NCBI GenBank assembly: GCA_035352895.1
Contig: DAOPYN010000007.1
Location: forward strand, 1-64,000
Reading direction: 5' to 3'
DNA: 64,000 nt
From: UBA5070 sp035352895
Lineage (GTDB): Bacteria > Fibrobacterota > Fibrobacteria > UBA5070
Part shown: positions 34,664 through 45,000 of the stretch, in pieces
Numbering within the stretch: the first letter of the stretch is position 1
Layout of the letters: every line of letters begins with the position of its first letter
Made by a program: the position numbers and the translations under genes
Notes under the pieces: model-generated
What the model saw: the letters and a program-made list of their open reading frames with translations, nothing else
Told to the model about the DNA's origin: nothing
Databases searched by the model: none

Positions 34664-35806
34664 ATGGTCTTCCTGGATGTCAATTCATTTCTTTCGCCAC
34701 GCGGCGGTGGTGCCAGAACATACCACCTGCACAAGGCCGAATGGTTCGCAAACCAAAGCCGCCACAAGTACGTGATCCTGGGACCGGGATCCGGCACCGG
34801 CCGGATGGAGCTGGGCGAAGGGCACCAATTCCAGACGGGATGGGGAATCCCGTACGGCAGGGAGAAGAACTACCGGTTCCTCACCGCCTACGGCGAGGCC
34901 GACAGGCTCATCGAGAGGCATCGGCCACAAGTGCTCGAAGTGGGCGACCCATGGCTGTCCGCCCGCTGGTCGCGCAGGAGGACGGATCTTGTCCGGACTT
35001 GCCTGTGGCATTCGGACCCGCACACGGCCTACCTGGAGCCCTGGGCCGCCCTGGGCCGCCCCTGGCGGAAATGGGTCAGCCGCCTGGTGCTGGGCAAGGT
35101 CGACAGCTGGCATCGACATTTCGACCTCATCTGGTGCGCCTCCGACTGGGTGGCCAACCTCCTGGTGCGACGAGGGTACCCCAACGTGCGCCGGATCCGC
35201 TTCGGGATCGACAAGGAACGGTTCCGGCCCGGGGCATCCACCCCCGAGGTCTTCGCGCGATTCGGTCTGGATCCGACGCGCCCGGTCCTTCTCTACGCCG
35301 GTCGGCTCGACTTCGAGAAAGGCGTGGAAACGCTCTACCGGGCGGTCCCCATGCTCACCCGACTCCCGGGCCGCCCGCAGGTGCTGGTGACCGGGCGCGG
35401 CGAATGGGAGCAGCGCTTCGCCTCCATGGATCTTCCCGGTTTCTCCTACGGTGGGTTCCTGGGACGGGAGGAACTCGCGGCGGTGGTCGCATCCTCCACC
35501 CTCCTGGTTTCCACCTGCTCCGTCGAAACCTTCGGTCTGGGCGTGCTGGAGTCCATCTGCTCGGGCCTGCCCGTGGTATCCTGCCAAGGAGGAGGAGCCG
35601 GGGAGCAGGTCCGGGAGAGCCACGCCGGCGCCTTGTATCCGGACCAGGACGTGGTCGGGCTCCTGGGCGCGGTGGAATCCGCCATGGAACGCCGCGAGGA
35701 GCTTTCCAGGTACGCCTTGGCCTGGCGCGAGAAATGGCCGACCTGGAACGAGATGTTCACCTTCCAAACCCGAACCTGCGAGGAGCTTGTCAATGCACAC
35801 CGCTAG
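34664..35806 (+). CDS. GT4-family glycosyltransferase
   Basis: The 380-residue protein starts at MVFLDVNSFLSPRGGGARTY, whose glycine-rich loop is the usual N-terminal GT-B loop. The donor domain has VLLYAGRLDFEKGVETLYRA and STLLVSTCSVETFGLGVLES followed by ICSGLPVVSCQGGG. No strong ribosome site precedes the chosen ATG; an in-frame ATG at 34613 would overlap the divergent gene. It overlaps the deacetylase-like gene by 14 nt. With the divergent GT4 it may build a glycolipid or surface glycan. Confidence 0.88.
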   Translation: MVFLDVNSFLSPRGGGARTYHLHKAEWFANQSRHKYVILGPGSGTGRMELGEGHQFQTGWGIPYGREKNYRFLTAYGEADRLIERHRPQVLEVGDPWLSARWSRRRTDLVRTCLWHSDPHTAYLEPWAALGRPWRKWVSRLVLGKVDSWHRHFDLIWCASDWVANLLVRRGYPNVRRIRFGIDKERFRPGASTPEVFARFGLDPTRPVLLYAGRLDFEKGVETLYRAVPMLTRLPGRPQVLVTGRGEWEQRFASMDLPGFSYGGFLGREELAAVVASSTLLVSTCSVETFGLGVLESICSGLPVVSCQGGGAGEQVRESHAGALYPDQDVVGLLGAVESAMERREELSRYALAWREKWPTWNEMFTFQTRTCEELVNAHR

Positions 35807-36581
35807 ATTCCTTGTTTCCTTGCACGATGTGACTCCGCGACACGAAAAATCCGTGGAGAGCATCCTCGACTTCCTGGACTCCCTGGGACTGCCACCGGCG
35901 CCGCTTCTGGTGGTTCCCGACTTCCACGGAGCCTGGCCCTTGCCCGAACATCCGGGCTTCGTGGAGCGCCTTCTGTCCTGGAAGGCGAAGGGCCACGAAC
36001 TGGTCCTGCACGGCTTCGGCCACCTGGAACGTCCGGAGGACGCGGCACGTCCATCCAGCCTGGTGGGAAGCCTGCGCAGACGATTCCTGACCGCGGGCGA
36101 GGGAGAATTCCTGAACCTGAACCGGGAAGCGTCCCTCGCGCGGATCCGCCAGGGATTGGAAACCTGGGAACGCTGCGGATTGGGGAAGGCCGAAGGCTTC
36201 GTGGCCCCCGCTTGGCTCTTCCGTCGCCACCTCCCCCAGACCCTGTGGACGGAAGGATTCACCTGGACCGAGGACCACCAGGGGATCCACTTCGCCAACG
36301 CCCCCTTCCTTCGCGCCCCGGTGATCACCTGGGCCTCCCGGGATCCAGCCCGGCGCATCGGATCGCGTCTCTACGCCCAGGCCGCCCTGTCCCACTGGAG
36401 CCACGAACCCGTGGTCAGGATCGCCATCCATCCCCACGACCTGGACCACCCCACCCTGATCCGATCCATCGAGTCCACCCTTCGCACCGCGCTTCGGCAA
36501 CGGGAAGCGGTTCACTCCCCTCTGGCCCTCCTGCCGGAACCCTCCCCGAAAGACCGGAACGCGCCCATCGTCGATCGCTGA
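35793..36581 (+). CDS. DUF2334-type polysaccharide deacetylase-like protein
   Basis: The 262-residue protein has a NodB-related barrel with the metal or catalytic acid motif VSLHDVTPRHEKSV, GHELVLHGFGHLE, and RIAIHPHDLDHP near the end. These are the histidine/aspartate positions of the DUF2334 group. No signal peptide is visible. It overlaps the upstream glycosyltransferase by 14 nt, so it likely modifies the same glycan or glycolipid intermediate in the cytoplasm. Confidence 0.78.
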   Translation: MHTARFLVSLHDVTPRHEKSVESILDFLDSLGLPPAPLLVVPDFHGAWPLPEHPGFVERLLSWKAKGHELVLHGFGHLERPEDAARPSSLVGSLRRRFLTAGEGEFLNLNREASLARIRQGLETWERCGLGKAEGFVAPAWLFRRHLPQTLWTEGFTWTEDHQGIHFANAPFLRAPVITWASRDPARRIGSRLYAQAALSHWSHEPVVRIAIHPHDLDHPTLIRSIESTLRTALRQREAVHSPLALLPEPSPKDRNAPIVDR

Positions 36582-36661
36582 AACCGGTCCGGACACCTTC
36601 CTGGAACATCGATCCCGAGACTCCGATCACGGGATCCTGTGCCTTCTTGCTGGATTGTAAG

Positions 36662-36690
36662 TTGAAAAATCTTCGCAAAGTCGGTACTTT
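36662..36690 (+). promoter_or_regulatory. Candidate korAB promoter
   Basis: TTGAAA (36662-36667) and TACTTT (36685-36690) are 17 bp apart in the AT-rich 220-bp gap before korA. The -35 is good and the -10 is weak (3 of 6). Confidence 0.3.
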
Positions 36691-36801
36691 GGTCCTCGAC
36701 TTGCTTATCCTGAATTGGATGGGGAGTCGTGCGACCACCCACGTCGGAACCCAACGACCAGCGGCAGGGCCGCACCCTTCAGCCCAGCAGAGACCAGCCC
36801 C

Positions 36802-38673
36802 ATGAGCGACAACAGCCAGACGATCTTGGCACCGGACGGACGGAAAGATTCTGTCATCGAACTGGAACGCGTCACCATCCGTTTCGCGGGTGATTCGGGC
36901 GACGGCATGCAGCTGACCGGGAACCAGTTCACCGACGCGGCCGCCCACATCGGCAACGATCTGGCCACCCTTCCCGACTATCCCTCGGAGATCCGCGCAC
37001 CCGCCGGCACCATCGCCGGCGTGTCCGCGTTCCAGCTCCAGTTCGCGGCGGTGGACATCAAGACTCCCGGCGACGACGTGGACGTGCTGGTGGCCATGAA
37101 CGCCGCCGCGCTGAAGGTGAACCTGGGCGATCTCCACGCCGGAGGAATCATCCTGGTCGACGAGGACGGCTTCACCGAGAAGGACTTGGAAAAGGCCGGC
37201 TACAAGGAAAATCCGCTGGTGGACGGCAACCTCAAGAACTACCGCCTGATCAAGGCCGACATCACGGCCAACACCGTGCGCGCCGTGGAAGCGGTAGGCG
37301 TCAAGGGCAAGAACGCCGCCCGCTGCAAGAACTTCTTCACCTTGGGCATGATGTACTGGCTGTACGACCGCAGCCCCAAGCCCACCGAGGACTGGATCGA
37401 GAAGAAGTTCGGCAAGAAGCCGGAAATCGCCGCCGCCAACCTGGCCGCGCTGCGCGCCGGCTACAACTACTGCGAAACCGTGGAGCTGTTCCCGGTCACC
37501 TACCGGGTCCCCCAGGCCCCCCAGGTTCCCGGCACCTACAAGCGCGTGTCCGGCAACGAAGCCACCGCTCTCGGATTCGTGGCCGCCGCCTCCCAGGCCA
37601 AGAAGAACCTCTTCCTGGGGTCCTACCCCATCACTCCCGCCACGGACATCCTCAACGAGCTCGCCGATCTCAAGCAATTCGGCATCCGCACCCACCAGGC
37701 GGAAGACGAGATCGCGGGCATCTGCACGGCCATCGGCGCTTCCTTCGCCGGCGATCTGGCCATCACCACCACATCCGGGCCCGGCCTTTGCCTGAAGTCT
37801 GAAGCATTGAACCTCGCCGTGATGGCGGAGCTTCCCCTGGTGGTGGTGGACGTCCAGCGCGGCGGTCCCTCCACCGGCCTGCCCACCAAGGTGGAACAAT
37901 CCGACCTCCTCCAGGCCCTGTACGGCCGAAACGGCGATTCCCCGGTTCCGGTGATCGCCGCCCGCACCTCTGGCGATTGCTTCTGGGCCGCCTTGGAAGC
38001 CGCCCGCACCGCCATTCGCTACATGACTCCGGTGGTCCTCCTCTCCGACGGCTACCTGGGCAACGGCGCCGAACCCTTCCGGATTCCCGACCTCTCCGAA
38101 CTGCCGGAAATCGAGGCGGTCCATCCCACGGATCCATCCACATTCCAGCCCTACCTGCGCAACGACCGCGGAGCACGGCCCTGGGCCCTCCCCGGCACGC
38201 CGGGAATGGAGCATCGCATCGGTGGTCTGGAGAAGTCCAGCCCCACGGGCACCATGAGCCACGATCCCAACGTCCACCACCGCATGACCATGGAGCGGCA
38301 GGCGAAGGTGGCCGCGGTGGCTTCCGACGTCGGCCCGACTCCGCTGGAAGGCGCGACGGAAGGCGATCTCGTGGTGATCTCGTGGGGAGGCACCTACGGC
38401 GCGGTGAGCTCGGCCGTCGCCACCATCAACGCACGCGGCGCGCACAAGGTGGGCCACGTCCATCTGCGCTGGATCAATCCATTGCCCACCGACCTCGCTC
38501 AGGTGGTCGGCAAGTACAAGAAGATCCTGGTTCCGGAACTCAACGTGGGACAGCTCAAGACTTACCTGCAAAGCAAGCTCGTGCGCCCCATGGAAGGCCT
38601 GAGCAAGGTCGCGGGCAAGCCGTTCAAGATTTCCGAACTCGTCACCGCCATCGAAAAATCCCTGGGAGCCTGA
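36802..38673 (+). CDS. korA: 2-oxoacid:ferredoxin oxidoreductase, gamma-alpha fusion subunit (2-oxoglutarate type)
   Basis: With KorB it converts 2-oxoglutarate, CoA and ferredoxin to succinyl-CoA and CO2, or the reverse. The 623-residue protein has the gamma domain first (TIRFAGDSGDGMQLTGNQFT), then the alpha domain (FLGSYPITPATDIL, TTTSGPGLCLKSEALNLAVM, VVDVQRGGPSTGLPTKVEQS) and a C-terminal transketolase-like domain. KorA of this fused type usually prefers 2-oxoglutarate, but pyruvate or branched oxoacids cannot be excluded. korB follows after 2 bp, and no delta (ferredoxin) subunit is present. Confidence 0.92.
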   Translation: MSDNSQTILAPDGRKDSVIELERVTIRFAGDSGDGMQLTGNQFTDAAAHIGNDLATLPDYPSEIRAPAGTIAGVSAFQLQFAAVDIKTPGDDVDVLVAMNAAALKVNLGDLHAGGIILVDEDGFTEKDLEKAGYKENPLVDGNLKNYRLIKADITANTVRAVEAVGVKGKNAARCKNFFTLGMMYWLYDRSPKPTEDWIEKKFGKKPEIAAANLAALRAGYNYCETVELFPVTYRVPQAPQVPGTYKRVSGNEATALGFVAAASQAKKNLFLGSYPITPATDILNELADLKQFGIRTHQAEDEIAGICTAIGASFAGDLAITTTSGPGLCLKSEALNLAVMAELPLVVVDVQRGGPSTGLPTKVEQSDLLQALYGRNGDSPVPVIAARTSGDCFWAALEAARTAIRYMTPVVLLSDGYLGNGAEPFRIPDLSELPEIEAVHPTDPSTFQPYLRNDRGARPWALPGTPGMEHRIGGLEKSSPTGTMSHDPNVHHRMTMERQAKVAAVASDVGPTPLEGATEGDLVVISWGGTYGAVSSAVATINARGAHKVGHVHLRWINPLPTDLAQVVGKYKKILVPELNVGQLKTYLQSKLVRPMEGLSKVAGKPFKISELVTAIEKSLGA

Positions 38674-38675
38674 AC

Positions 38676-39692
38676 ATGATCGAAGCCACCTCGGCCCCTG
38701 CAGCCCTGACCAAGAAGGATTTCGTTTCCGACGTTCAGGTCAAGTGGTGTCCCGGATGCGGCGACTATTCCATCCTCGCCGCCCTCCAGACCGTCCTGCC
38801 CAAGCTCGGACTCCCCAAGGAAAAGTTCGCGATCATCTCCGGCATCGGATGCAGCTCGCGCTTTCCCTACTACATGAACACGTTCGGCTTCCACACCATC
38901 CATGGCCGTGCGTTGGCCATCGCCACCGGGGTGAAGGCCGCCAATCCCGACCTCCAGGTCTGGGTGATCACCGGCGATGGCGACGGATTGTCCATCGGAG
39001 GCAACCATCTGCTCCACACCCTGCGGCGCAACGTCGATGTCAAGGTGATCCTGTTCAACAACGAGATCTACGGACTCACCAAGGGCCAGTACTCGCCCAC
39101 CTCCAACCTGGGCCTGAAGACCAAGACCAGCCCCATGGGAACGGTGGAGCGCCCGCTCTCGCCGGTGTCCATCGCCCTGGCAGCCGGAGCCGGATTCGTG
39201 GCCCGCACGGTCGACAACGACATCAAGCATCTCTCCGCCACCCTGGAGGCCGCAGCCAAGTTCAAAGGAACGGCGTTCATCGAAGTCCTGCAGAATTGCG
39301 TGATCTTCAACGACGGGGCCCACGCCGGTTTCAACGCTCCGGACGCCCGCAAGGAGAAGATGCTGTACCTGGAAGACGGCAAGCCCCTCACCTACGCGGA
39401 AGGCCGCAAGGGCCTCTTCGCCAAGGGCTACGCCATCGAGGCCCGAGAGGTCGGCGACGATGCGCCCCAGGTGCTCACCCACAGCGTGACGGAAGAGACC
39501 GGAACCCTCGCCTGGACCCTCTCCCAGTTCGATTTCCCGGATAAGCCGGTTCCCGTGGGCGTGTTTCGTGCGGTGGAACGCCCCACCTTCAACGAGCTCA
39601 TGGACTCCCAGATCGCCGAAGCCCGCGCCAAGAAAGGCAATGGCGACCTGAAGAAGCTGCTGCACTCCGGATTCACCTGGCAAGTCGCCTGA
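38676..39692 (+). CDS. korB: 2-oxoacid:ferredoxin oxidoreductase, beta (ThDP) subunit
   Basis: The 338-residue protein binds ThDP and an iron-sulfur cluster. It has the Cys pair in VKWCPGCGDYSILAAL, GIGCSSRFPYYM, the ThDP/Mg motif VITGDGDGLSIGGNHLLHTL and NNEIYGLTKGQYSPTS. The last motif is typical of the 2-oxoglutarate enzymes. It is 2 bp after korA and followed by a strong terminator. Confidence 0.94.
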   Translation: MIEATSAPAALTKKDFVSDVQVKWCPGCGDYSILAALQTVLPKLGLPKEKFAIISGIGCSSRFPYYMNTFGFHTIHGRALAIATGVKAANPDLQVWVITGDGDGLSIGGNHLLHTLRRNVDVKVILFNNEIYGLTKGQYSPTSNLGLKTKTSPMGTVERPLSPVSIALAAGAGFVARTVDNDIKHLSATLEAAAKFKGTAFIEVLQNCVIFNDGAHAGFNAPDARKEKMLYLEDGKPLTYAEGRKGLFAKGYAIEAREVGDDAPQVLTHSVTEETGTLAWTLSQFDFPDKPVPVGVFRAVERPTFNELMDSQIAEARAKKGNGDLKKLLHSGFTWQVA

Positions 39693-39717
39693 TCCTCCCG
39701 GCTGTCGCGCTCCCGAA

Positions 39718-39752
39718 GGCCCCTCGCAGGATCTGCGAGGGGCCTTTTCGTT
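39718..39752 (+). terminator. Intrinsic terminator of korAB
   Basis: A perfect 12-bp stem (39718-39729 with 39733-39744) has a 3-nt loop and is followed by TTTTCGTTTT. Confidence 0.9.
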
Positions 39753-39830
39753 TTCCACCAGACTCCGCTTCCATTGCCAATTCCTGCTTTGGCAATGCGG
39801 AATCCCCCATCGGAGTGGTATATATGAACC

Positions 39831-41867
39831 ATGACTCCGATCTCCCTTCTGGGGCTCCTCGCCGCGAGCCAAGTTCCCCTCGATTTCCATCCCGTGGACT
39901 GGCGTTCCCTGCCCACCAAGCAGACCACGTCGTCCCGCGTGGTGTCCGCACGCGCCGCCGCACCCATCACCAAGGTGCTCAAGCTCCTGGTGGTTCCCAT
40001 GCGCTACGCCGACCAGGACAGCACCTACTCCAGCGACACCCTGGTCCGGGCGTTCAACGGCCCGTATCCGTACGTGACCGTGAACCAGTTCTTCTCCCAG
40101 ATGTCCAATGGACAATTCCAGGTCGACGCCAAGATGCTCCCCTGGCAGAAACTGAGCCTGACCCGGGCGGAAGCGCTGTTGCTCACGGACAAGGCCCGGC
40201 AACGCCGGTTCCGCAATGAGGCCGCGGCAGCTGCAAGCCGGTTGGGTGTGAATTTTTCCGACTACGATTTCAACGGCGACAACATTGTCGATGGCTTGAT
40301 GATCATGTATGCGGGCAAATCCAGCCAGGAGGACACGACTGCTGAACAGGGAAATGCAGTGGTTTCGCAGTCTGAGGTCGACGACACTCTCATTGGCAGC
40401 TACAAGTTCCGCCAGAACGTGTTCATCTCGGAAGTCCGCAACGATCGTCCCTCCACGTCAGGTCCCATCGCCCACGAACTGTCCCATGTGATCGGCGCTT
40501 CGGACACCTACGATACGGATGTCACGCTGTACGGAAAATCCGGAGGCTTAGGATGCTGGGACCTCATGGCCAGTGGAAGCCACGGCCTCTATTACGATCC
40601 CAGATTTCCAGAAGCGAAAGGTTCGTTCAAGCCCACCGGAATGAGCACCTGGGTGAAAGATGACTTGGGATTCACCTCGCCTCCGTGGATCGATTCCGCC
40701 CAGGAAATCCGACTGAAGCCGGGCCAAGCGGTGAAGGTGTGGGCGGATCCCTTCCGGTTGCGCCAATATCTTTACCTGGAAAACCGCAACCGCTCGGGCG
40801 TGGACTCCATTCTTCCCGGACCAGGCCTTTTCGTGACCCGGGTCCGCACCTCCCGCATGCTGGAACTCCCCAACCGCATCGCCTATGCGATCAACGACGA
40901 TCGAACCGACATGGGCGTGGAAATCCTCGAGGCTTCGGGCGAGAGGCGCATCGGATTCCAGGGGGGCTACCAGCCCCTGCTCAAGGATCTTTTCACGGGC
41001 ACGGTGGACAGCCTCACCGACAACGGGCCCGTTTCCCTGAAGCTCCCCGACAGTTCTCTGAGCGGCGTGTCGCTGCGCAAGATCCGGATGGACGGCGCCG
41101 ACGTGGTCCTGCAAGTGAATCCGCCTCCCCGCAACGGCTACGCCCTCACCTCTCGTGCGGGAAGAATTCAGGAGGTGTCTGCAAAAAATTCCGGCACCCA
41201 ACTCATTTACGGCTTCCGGGTACCCACTGTTGGAGCAGTCGTGGCAGCAAGACTCGCCCTCCCCCAGAACGCAGGCCCATCCACTTTGGAGCTTTGGAAG
41301 AGTCTTTCCAGCCTCCAATCAGGAGGAACACCCCTCTACAGGACCACCTTGAGCGCCGGCAAATCTGTCGGCTCAATGTACTACTGGGCCGATGTGGGCT
41401 CCCCCATCACGGTGAACGAAGGCGATACCGTCTTCGTTTCCCAGACGCTCGGGAGCGATGCTGCATCCAAAAAACTGGTTTTGAACTTCGATACTCTGCC
41501 CTCAAACGCTCCTTGCTGGCAGATCACTACAGGGCCATCGATCTCGAGGGGGAGAAATTACTGCCCGGTGGTCGATCTGGTCATCGAGCACGAAGGAGGC
41601 AGCTCGGTTCTCCGCTCCTCCGCATCCGCCCAGCGCTTTCGATCAACCTTGATCGGACAAAAGGTTTCCATCTCTGGCGCAAAGCCTGGCGAGATCATCC
41701 AAGTGCAATCGCGCGATCTGCGCGGTCGCTTGGCCTGGCATGGGACGCTTGCCTGCGATGCAAGCGGAAGCGGCTGGATGCAGCTGGGCCACTCCCTCCG
41801 GGGCTTGCGGATCCTAGAGGTCAGAGGTGCATCGGGAAGCCAAGTCCTGACGGAAATCGCACCGTAG
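39831..41867 (+). CDS. Secreted M6-type metalloprotease
   Basis: The 678-residue protein has a short signal-like N-terminus. The zinc site HELSHVIGASDTYD (near residue 215) matches the M6/InhA pattern HExxHxxGxxDxY. A DxNxDxxxD-like loop, DFNGDNIVDGLM, may bind calcium, and GCWDLMASGSHG is the downstream M6 signature. The C-terminal half is beta-rich (PNRIAYAINDDRTDMGVEIL) and ends in a repeat-like module that may mediate export or adhesion. It likely degrades extracellular protein. It sits alone between the korAB terminator and the large lipoprotein gene. Confidence 0.8.
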   Translation: MTPISLLGLLAASQVPLDFHPVDWRSLPTKQTTSSRVVSARAAAPITKVLKLLVVPMRYADQDSTYSSDTLVRAFNGPYPYVTVNQFFSQMSNGQFQVDAKMLPWQKLSLTRAEALLLTDKARQRRFRNEAAAAASRLGVNFSDYDFNGDNIVDGLMIMYAGKSSQEDTTAEQGNAVVSQSEVDDTLIGSYKFRQNVFISEVRNDRPSTSGPIAHELSHVIGASDTYDTDVTLYGKSGGLGCWDLMASGSHGLYYDPRFPEAKGSFKPTGMSTWVKDDLGFTSPPWIDSAQEIRLKPGQAVKVWADPFRLRQYLYLENRNRSGVDSILPGPGLFVTRVRTSRMLELPNRIAYAINDDRTDMGVEILEASGERRIGFQGGYQPLLKDLFTGTVDSLTDNGPVSLKLPDSSLSGVSLRKIRMDGADVVLQVNPPPRNGYALTSRAGRIQEVSAKNSGTQLIYGFRVPTVGAVVAARLALPQNAGPSTLELWKSLSSLQSGGTPLYRTTLSAGKSVGSMYYWADVGSPITVNEGDTVFVSQTLGSDAASKKLVLNFDTLPSNAPCWQITTGPSISRGRNYCPVVDLVIEHEGGSSVLRSSASAQRFRSTLIGQKVSISGAKPGEIIQVQSRDLRGRLAWHGTLACDASGSGWMQLGHSLRGLRILEVRGASGSQVLTEIAP

Positions 41868-42008
41868 GAGAAGATCGGCTTCGGCAACGAACGGTTGTCG
41901 GATTTCTTCCGAAGTGTGACGGCCATCACAGACAAGGGGGTGGCCCTTTCCGTACATTCCGGAAATGAGTGCATCTTTACCTCCCGTCACCTTGCTCGAG
42001 GAGAAGTC

Positions 42009-45000
42009 ATGACCCCCCGCATTCTCCGCACCATCCCTAGAGGTTGGCTCTTTCCTCTTGTGCTGGGAGTTGCATGGATCGGCCTCGGCTCCTGCCAGAA
42101 GGCCACCATCATCGAAGAGGACCCCTCCACGGCTCCCGGAAAACACTATGTCCATTTCCGGATCATGGACAGCGCGGGAATCCCCGACAGCATCTGGTAC
42201 CACTCGCCGTTGGATTCCGGAACCGAGTCCTTCAGCGTGTCGGTGGATCCTGCCTCCGGGTTCCGCATCGTGACGTTTCCGTTCCTCAACCAGATCGATG
42301 ACCGTGATTCCATGACCATCACCTCTTTCCGGTTGGGTGTTCGCATCGGCACCTCCGTGGCAAGACACATCGATTTCATGGAGATCGGGACGAATCGACT
42401 TCTCATGACCGGTTCCGACTCCTTGGCGGTGAAACTCTTTCGCGTCTTCGATTCCCTGCGAAAAACCAATCCCGTCGGATTTCCCAGCAAGACCGCCCCA
42501 CAGGATTCCCTGCGAAGGGGCTTTCAAAAATCCGTCGCAGAGATGGTATTCAAGGGCCATCCGGCGAGTCTTGCCTATCGTCGAACCACCCCATTCGGAC
42601 TGGATACCGCAATGGTTCGGGTTCAGGCCCTTGGCTTGGTAGCCAGGTCTGGCCTGACCCTGGGAGAGGTCGTCCGAGCGTGGAATCTGGGAATGGATTA
42701 CACCACGGCGCGCAAGTCCCTTGCCAGCATGAATCTCGATTCACTTTCCGTCAATCCCTTCCGCCAGCGTTCCCCATTGCACCTGGATACGCTTCATTTG
42801 GGGGAGGCGGCTTGTGGCCTGACCGGAAAGATCCAAGGCACCAGAGGCATCCAAGGAATCACGTTTGCGATCCTGAACGATTCCGGAGATCGGACCGACC
42901 GATTCATTCTCGCGGATGCTCCAGATCTGAGGTCGAACCCGTTCCAGGTGGATTTTGAGGGCCACCCAACCTTCGCCCCCCGGAATGGAACCTCCCTCGG
43001 AGCCTATTCCTTGTCGATCCAAATCCAGGACAGTCTTGGTAACCAGGAATCCTACCGCGTTCCCTTCCGCGTCGCAGGCTTCCTGGACCATGTCGGCCCG
43101 ACCATTCGCTGGATCAGCCCATCCCAGAACAAGGTGTTCGAGAACAAGGATTCCCTGGTCACCATCCAGGTCGAAGTGAATGACCCCTCCGGAGTGGACT
43201 CCGTGTGGATCGATGGCCGAAGCGCCGTACAGGACGCCCAAACCTGGACTGTCGGAAATTGGCACATCCCCGTGTCGGATCTTGGGATTCGACTCCGCGT
43301 CCGGGCCCAAGATCACTTCGGAAACCGCACGGACTCGTTCATCGTCGTTTCCCGTCGACCTGCTCCTGTTTTCGCCTCGCCAACGCTTTCCTTGGTGTCG
43401 CCAACGGCGGGAACGCTGGCGGGAACGGAGGAAGATTCGACGGAAATTATCTGGAAAGCCGTCTTGCCGGATGGCACGGTGGACTCCGTCTGGATCGATG
43501 GGAGGCCCGCACATTCCGATTCCGGCCAGTTGTGGCGATTGCGGGTGTCGCTCCCTCCCACGGGCGTCCCCGTGGTGATTCCTGTGCGGGCGCACAGCAG
43601 CATGGGTACGGAATCCAGGAACTTCGCGCCATTCGGCAGGCATCGCGATACCCTCGGTCCTGTGCTGCAGTGGGCACGCCCCCACCCTGGGGACACCCTT
43701 CCCTATTCCACTGCCCTGGCGGACATCGAACTGCGCGCCCAGGATCACTTCGGAGTGGATGCGGTGTGGATCGATGGATCACCAGCGAAGCTCAGCAACG
43801 GAGTTTGGAAAGGCTCGGCATTGCTCGGAGCGCCAGGATCGCGAAACCAAGTCGCGGTCCGTGGACAAGATCATTTCGGGAATTCCACGGATTCCATCCT
43901 GAGTGTCCACAGAAGGGACCTTCCCAACGACCTGGTCCCCACGTTCCGGCCCTTGAAACCGTCCCAACGAACGGGAGTCCACGTTCCCTACGATTCGACC
44001 TCCATCTGGGTTCGCTGGGTGATCTCGGATCTCTCCGGAATCGACAGCGCATCGGTGCAGATCGATCAGCATCCAGCGGTCAAGGAAAACGATTCCACCT
44101 GGGGAGCGAGAGTCGCCCTCCCTCCAGCCGATCGCAAATTCATCAATGTCATCGCCACCAATAAAAAAGGGAATGGCCAAGCCGATGTGATGGAAGTTTT
44201 CCGTGATCCCGAGTCTTCGGCACCCAGATTCGAACGCTTGGGGGGATTGCGAGATACGGTCCTATTTGGCGATTCCTCATTCACCCCCAGGTGGAAGGTG
44301 ATCGATAACGCACTCGCCACAGTCACTATCGGAGGGAATAAAGCTCAATCAGCAGGAGATATTTTTTCACGAGCAATTGGATTAAAACGAGGCGTTCAAT
44401 GGATCTATCTGAAAGCAGAGGACTCCTCTCGCAACATTTGCCGAGATTCAATTCGAATTTTATATCTACCCGGGATGCAGAAGATCGACTCAACCGAATA
44501 CACCATTGAGCCAGAAAGCCCTAATTTTACCGTCATTGAGGACATTCCATACCAAACAGAAGCGGCATCACTGAGGGAATCAACAGCGAAACATGTTTGG
44601 AAAATCGCCACATTCTTTTCCGACACAACGTTCATCACTACAAATGAATTTTTAACTTTAATGCACCCGAATCAAGCAATTGGAACAAACAACACTGACC
44701 ACATAACCAGCATATCATGGTACGAAGCCATACTGTTCTGCAACAAAAAGTCGAAAGTTTACAACCTCCCGGAAGCATACGTGACATCGAGCTTAGATAG
44801 TTCAGAATGGTACCTAGCGGACAATCCGTCAGGCTTCAAGCTCCCCTCTATGAGTGAGGCATATGGATTCCGTGCGCGCCAAAACACGCAAAACATTTAC
44901 AAACCATTTAACGAGTGGATTACGGATTGGCAGCACACCTCACTTGATACCCAGATTGGGCCTACCACAGGAAATCAACGGGCAATTCTTCCGAACTCAC

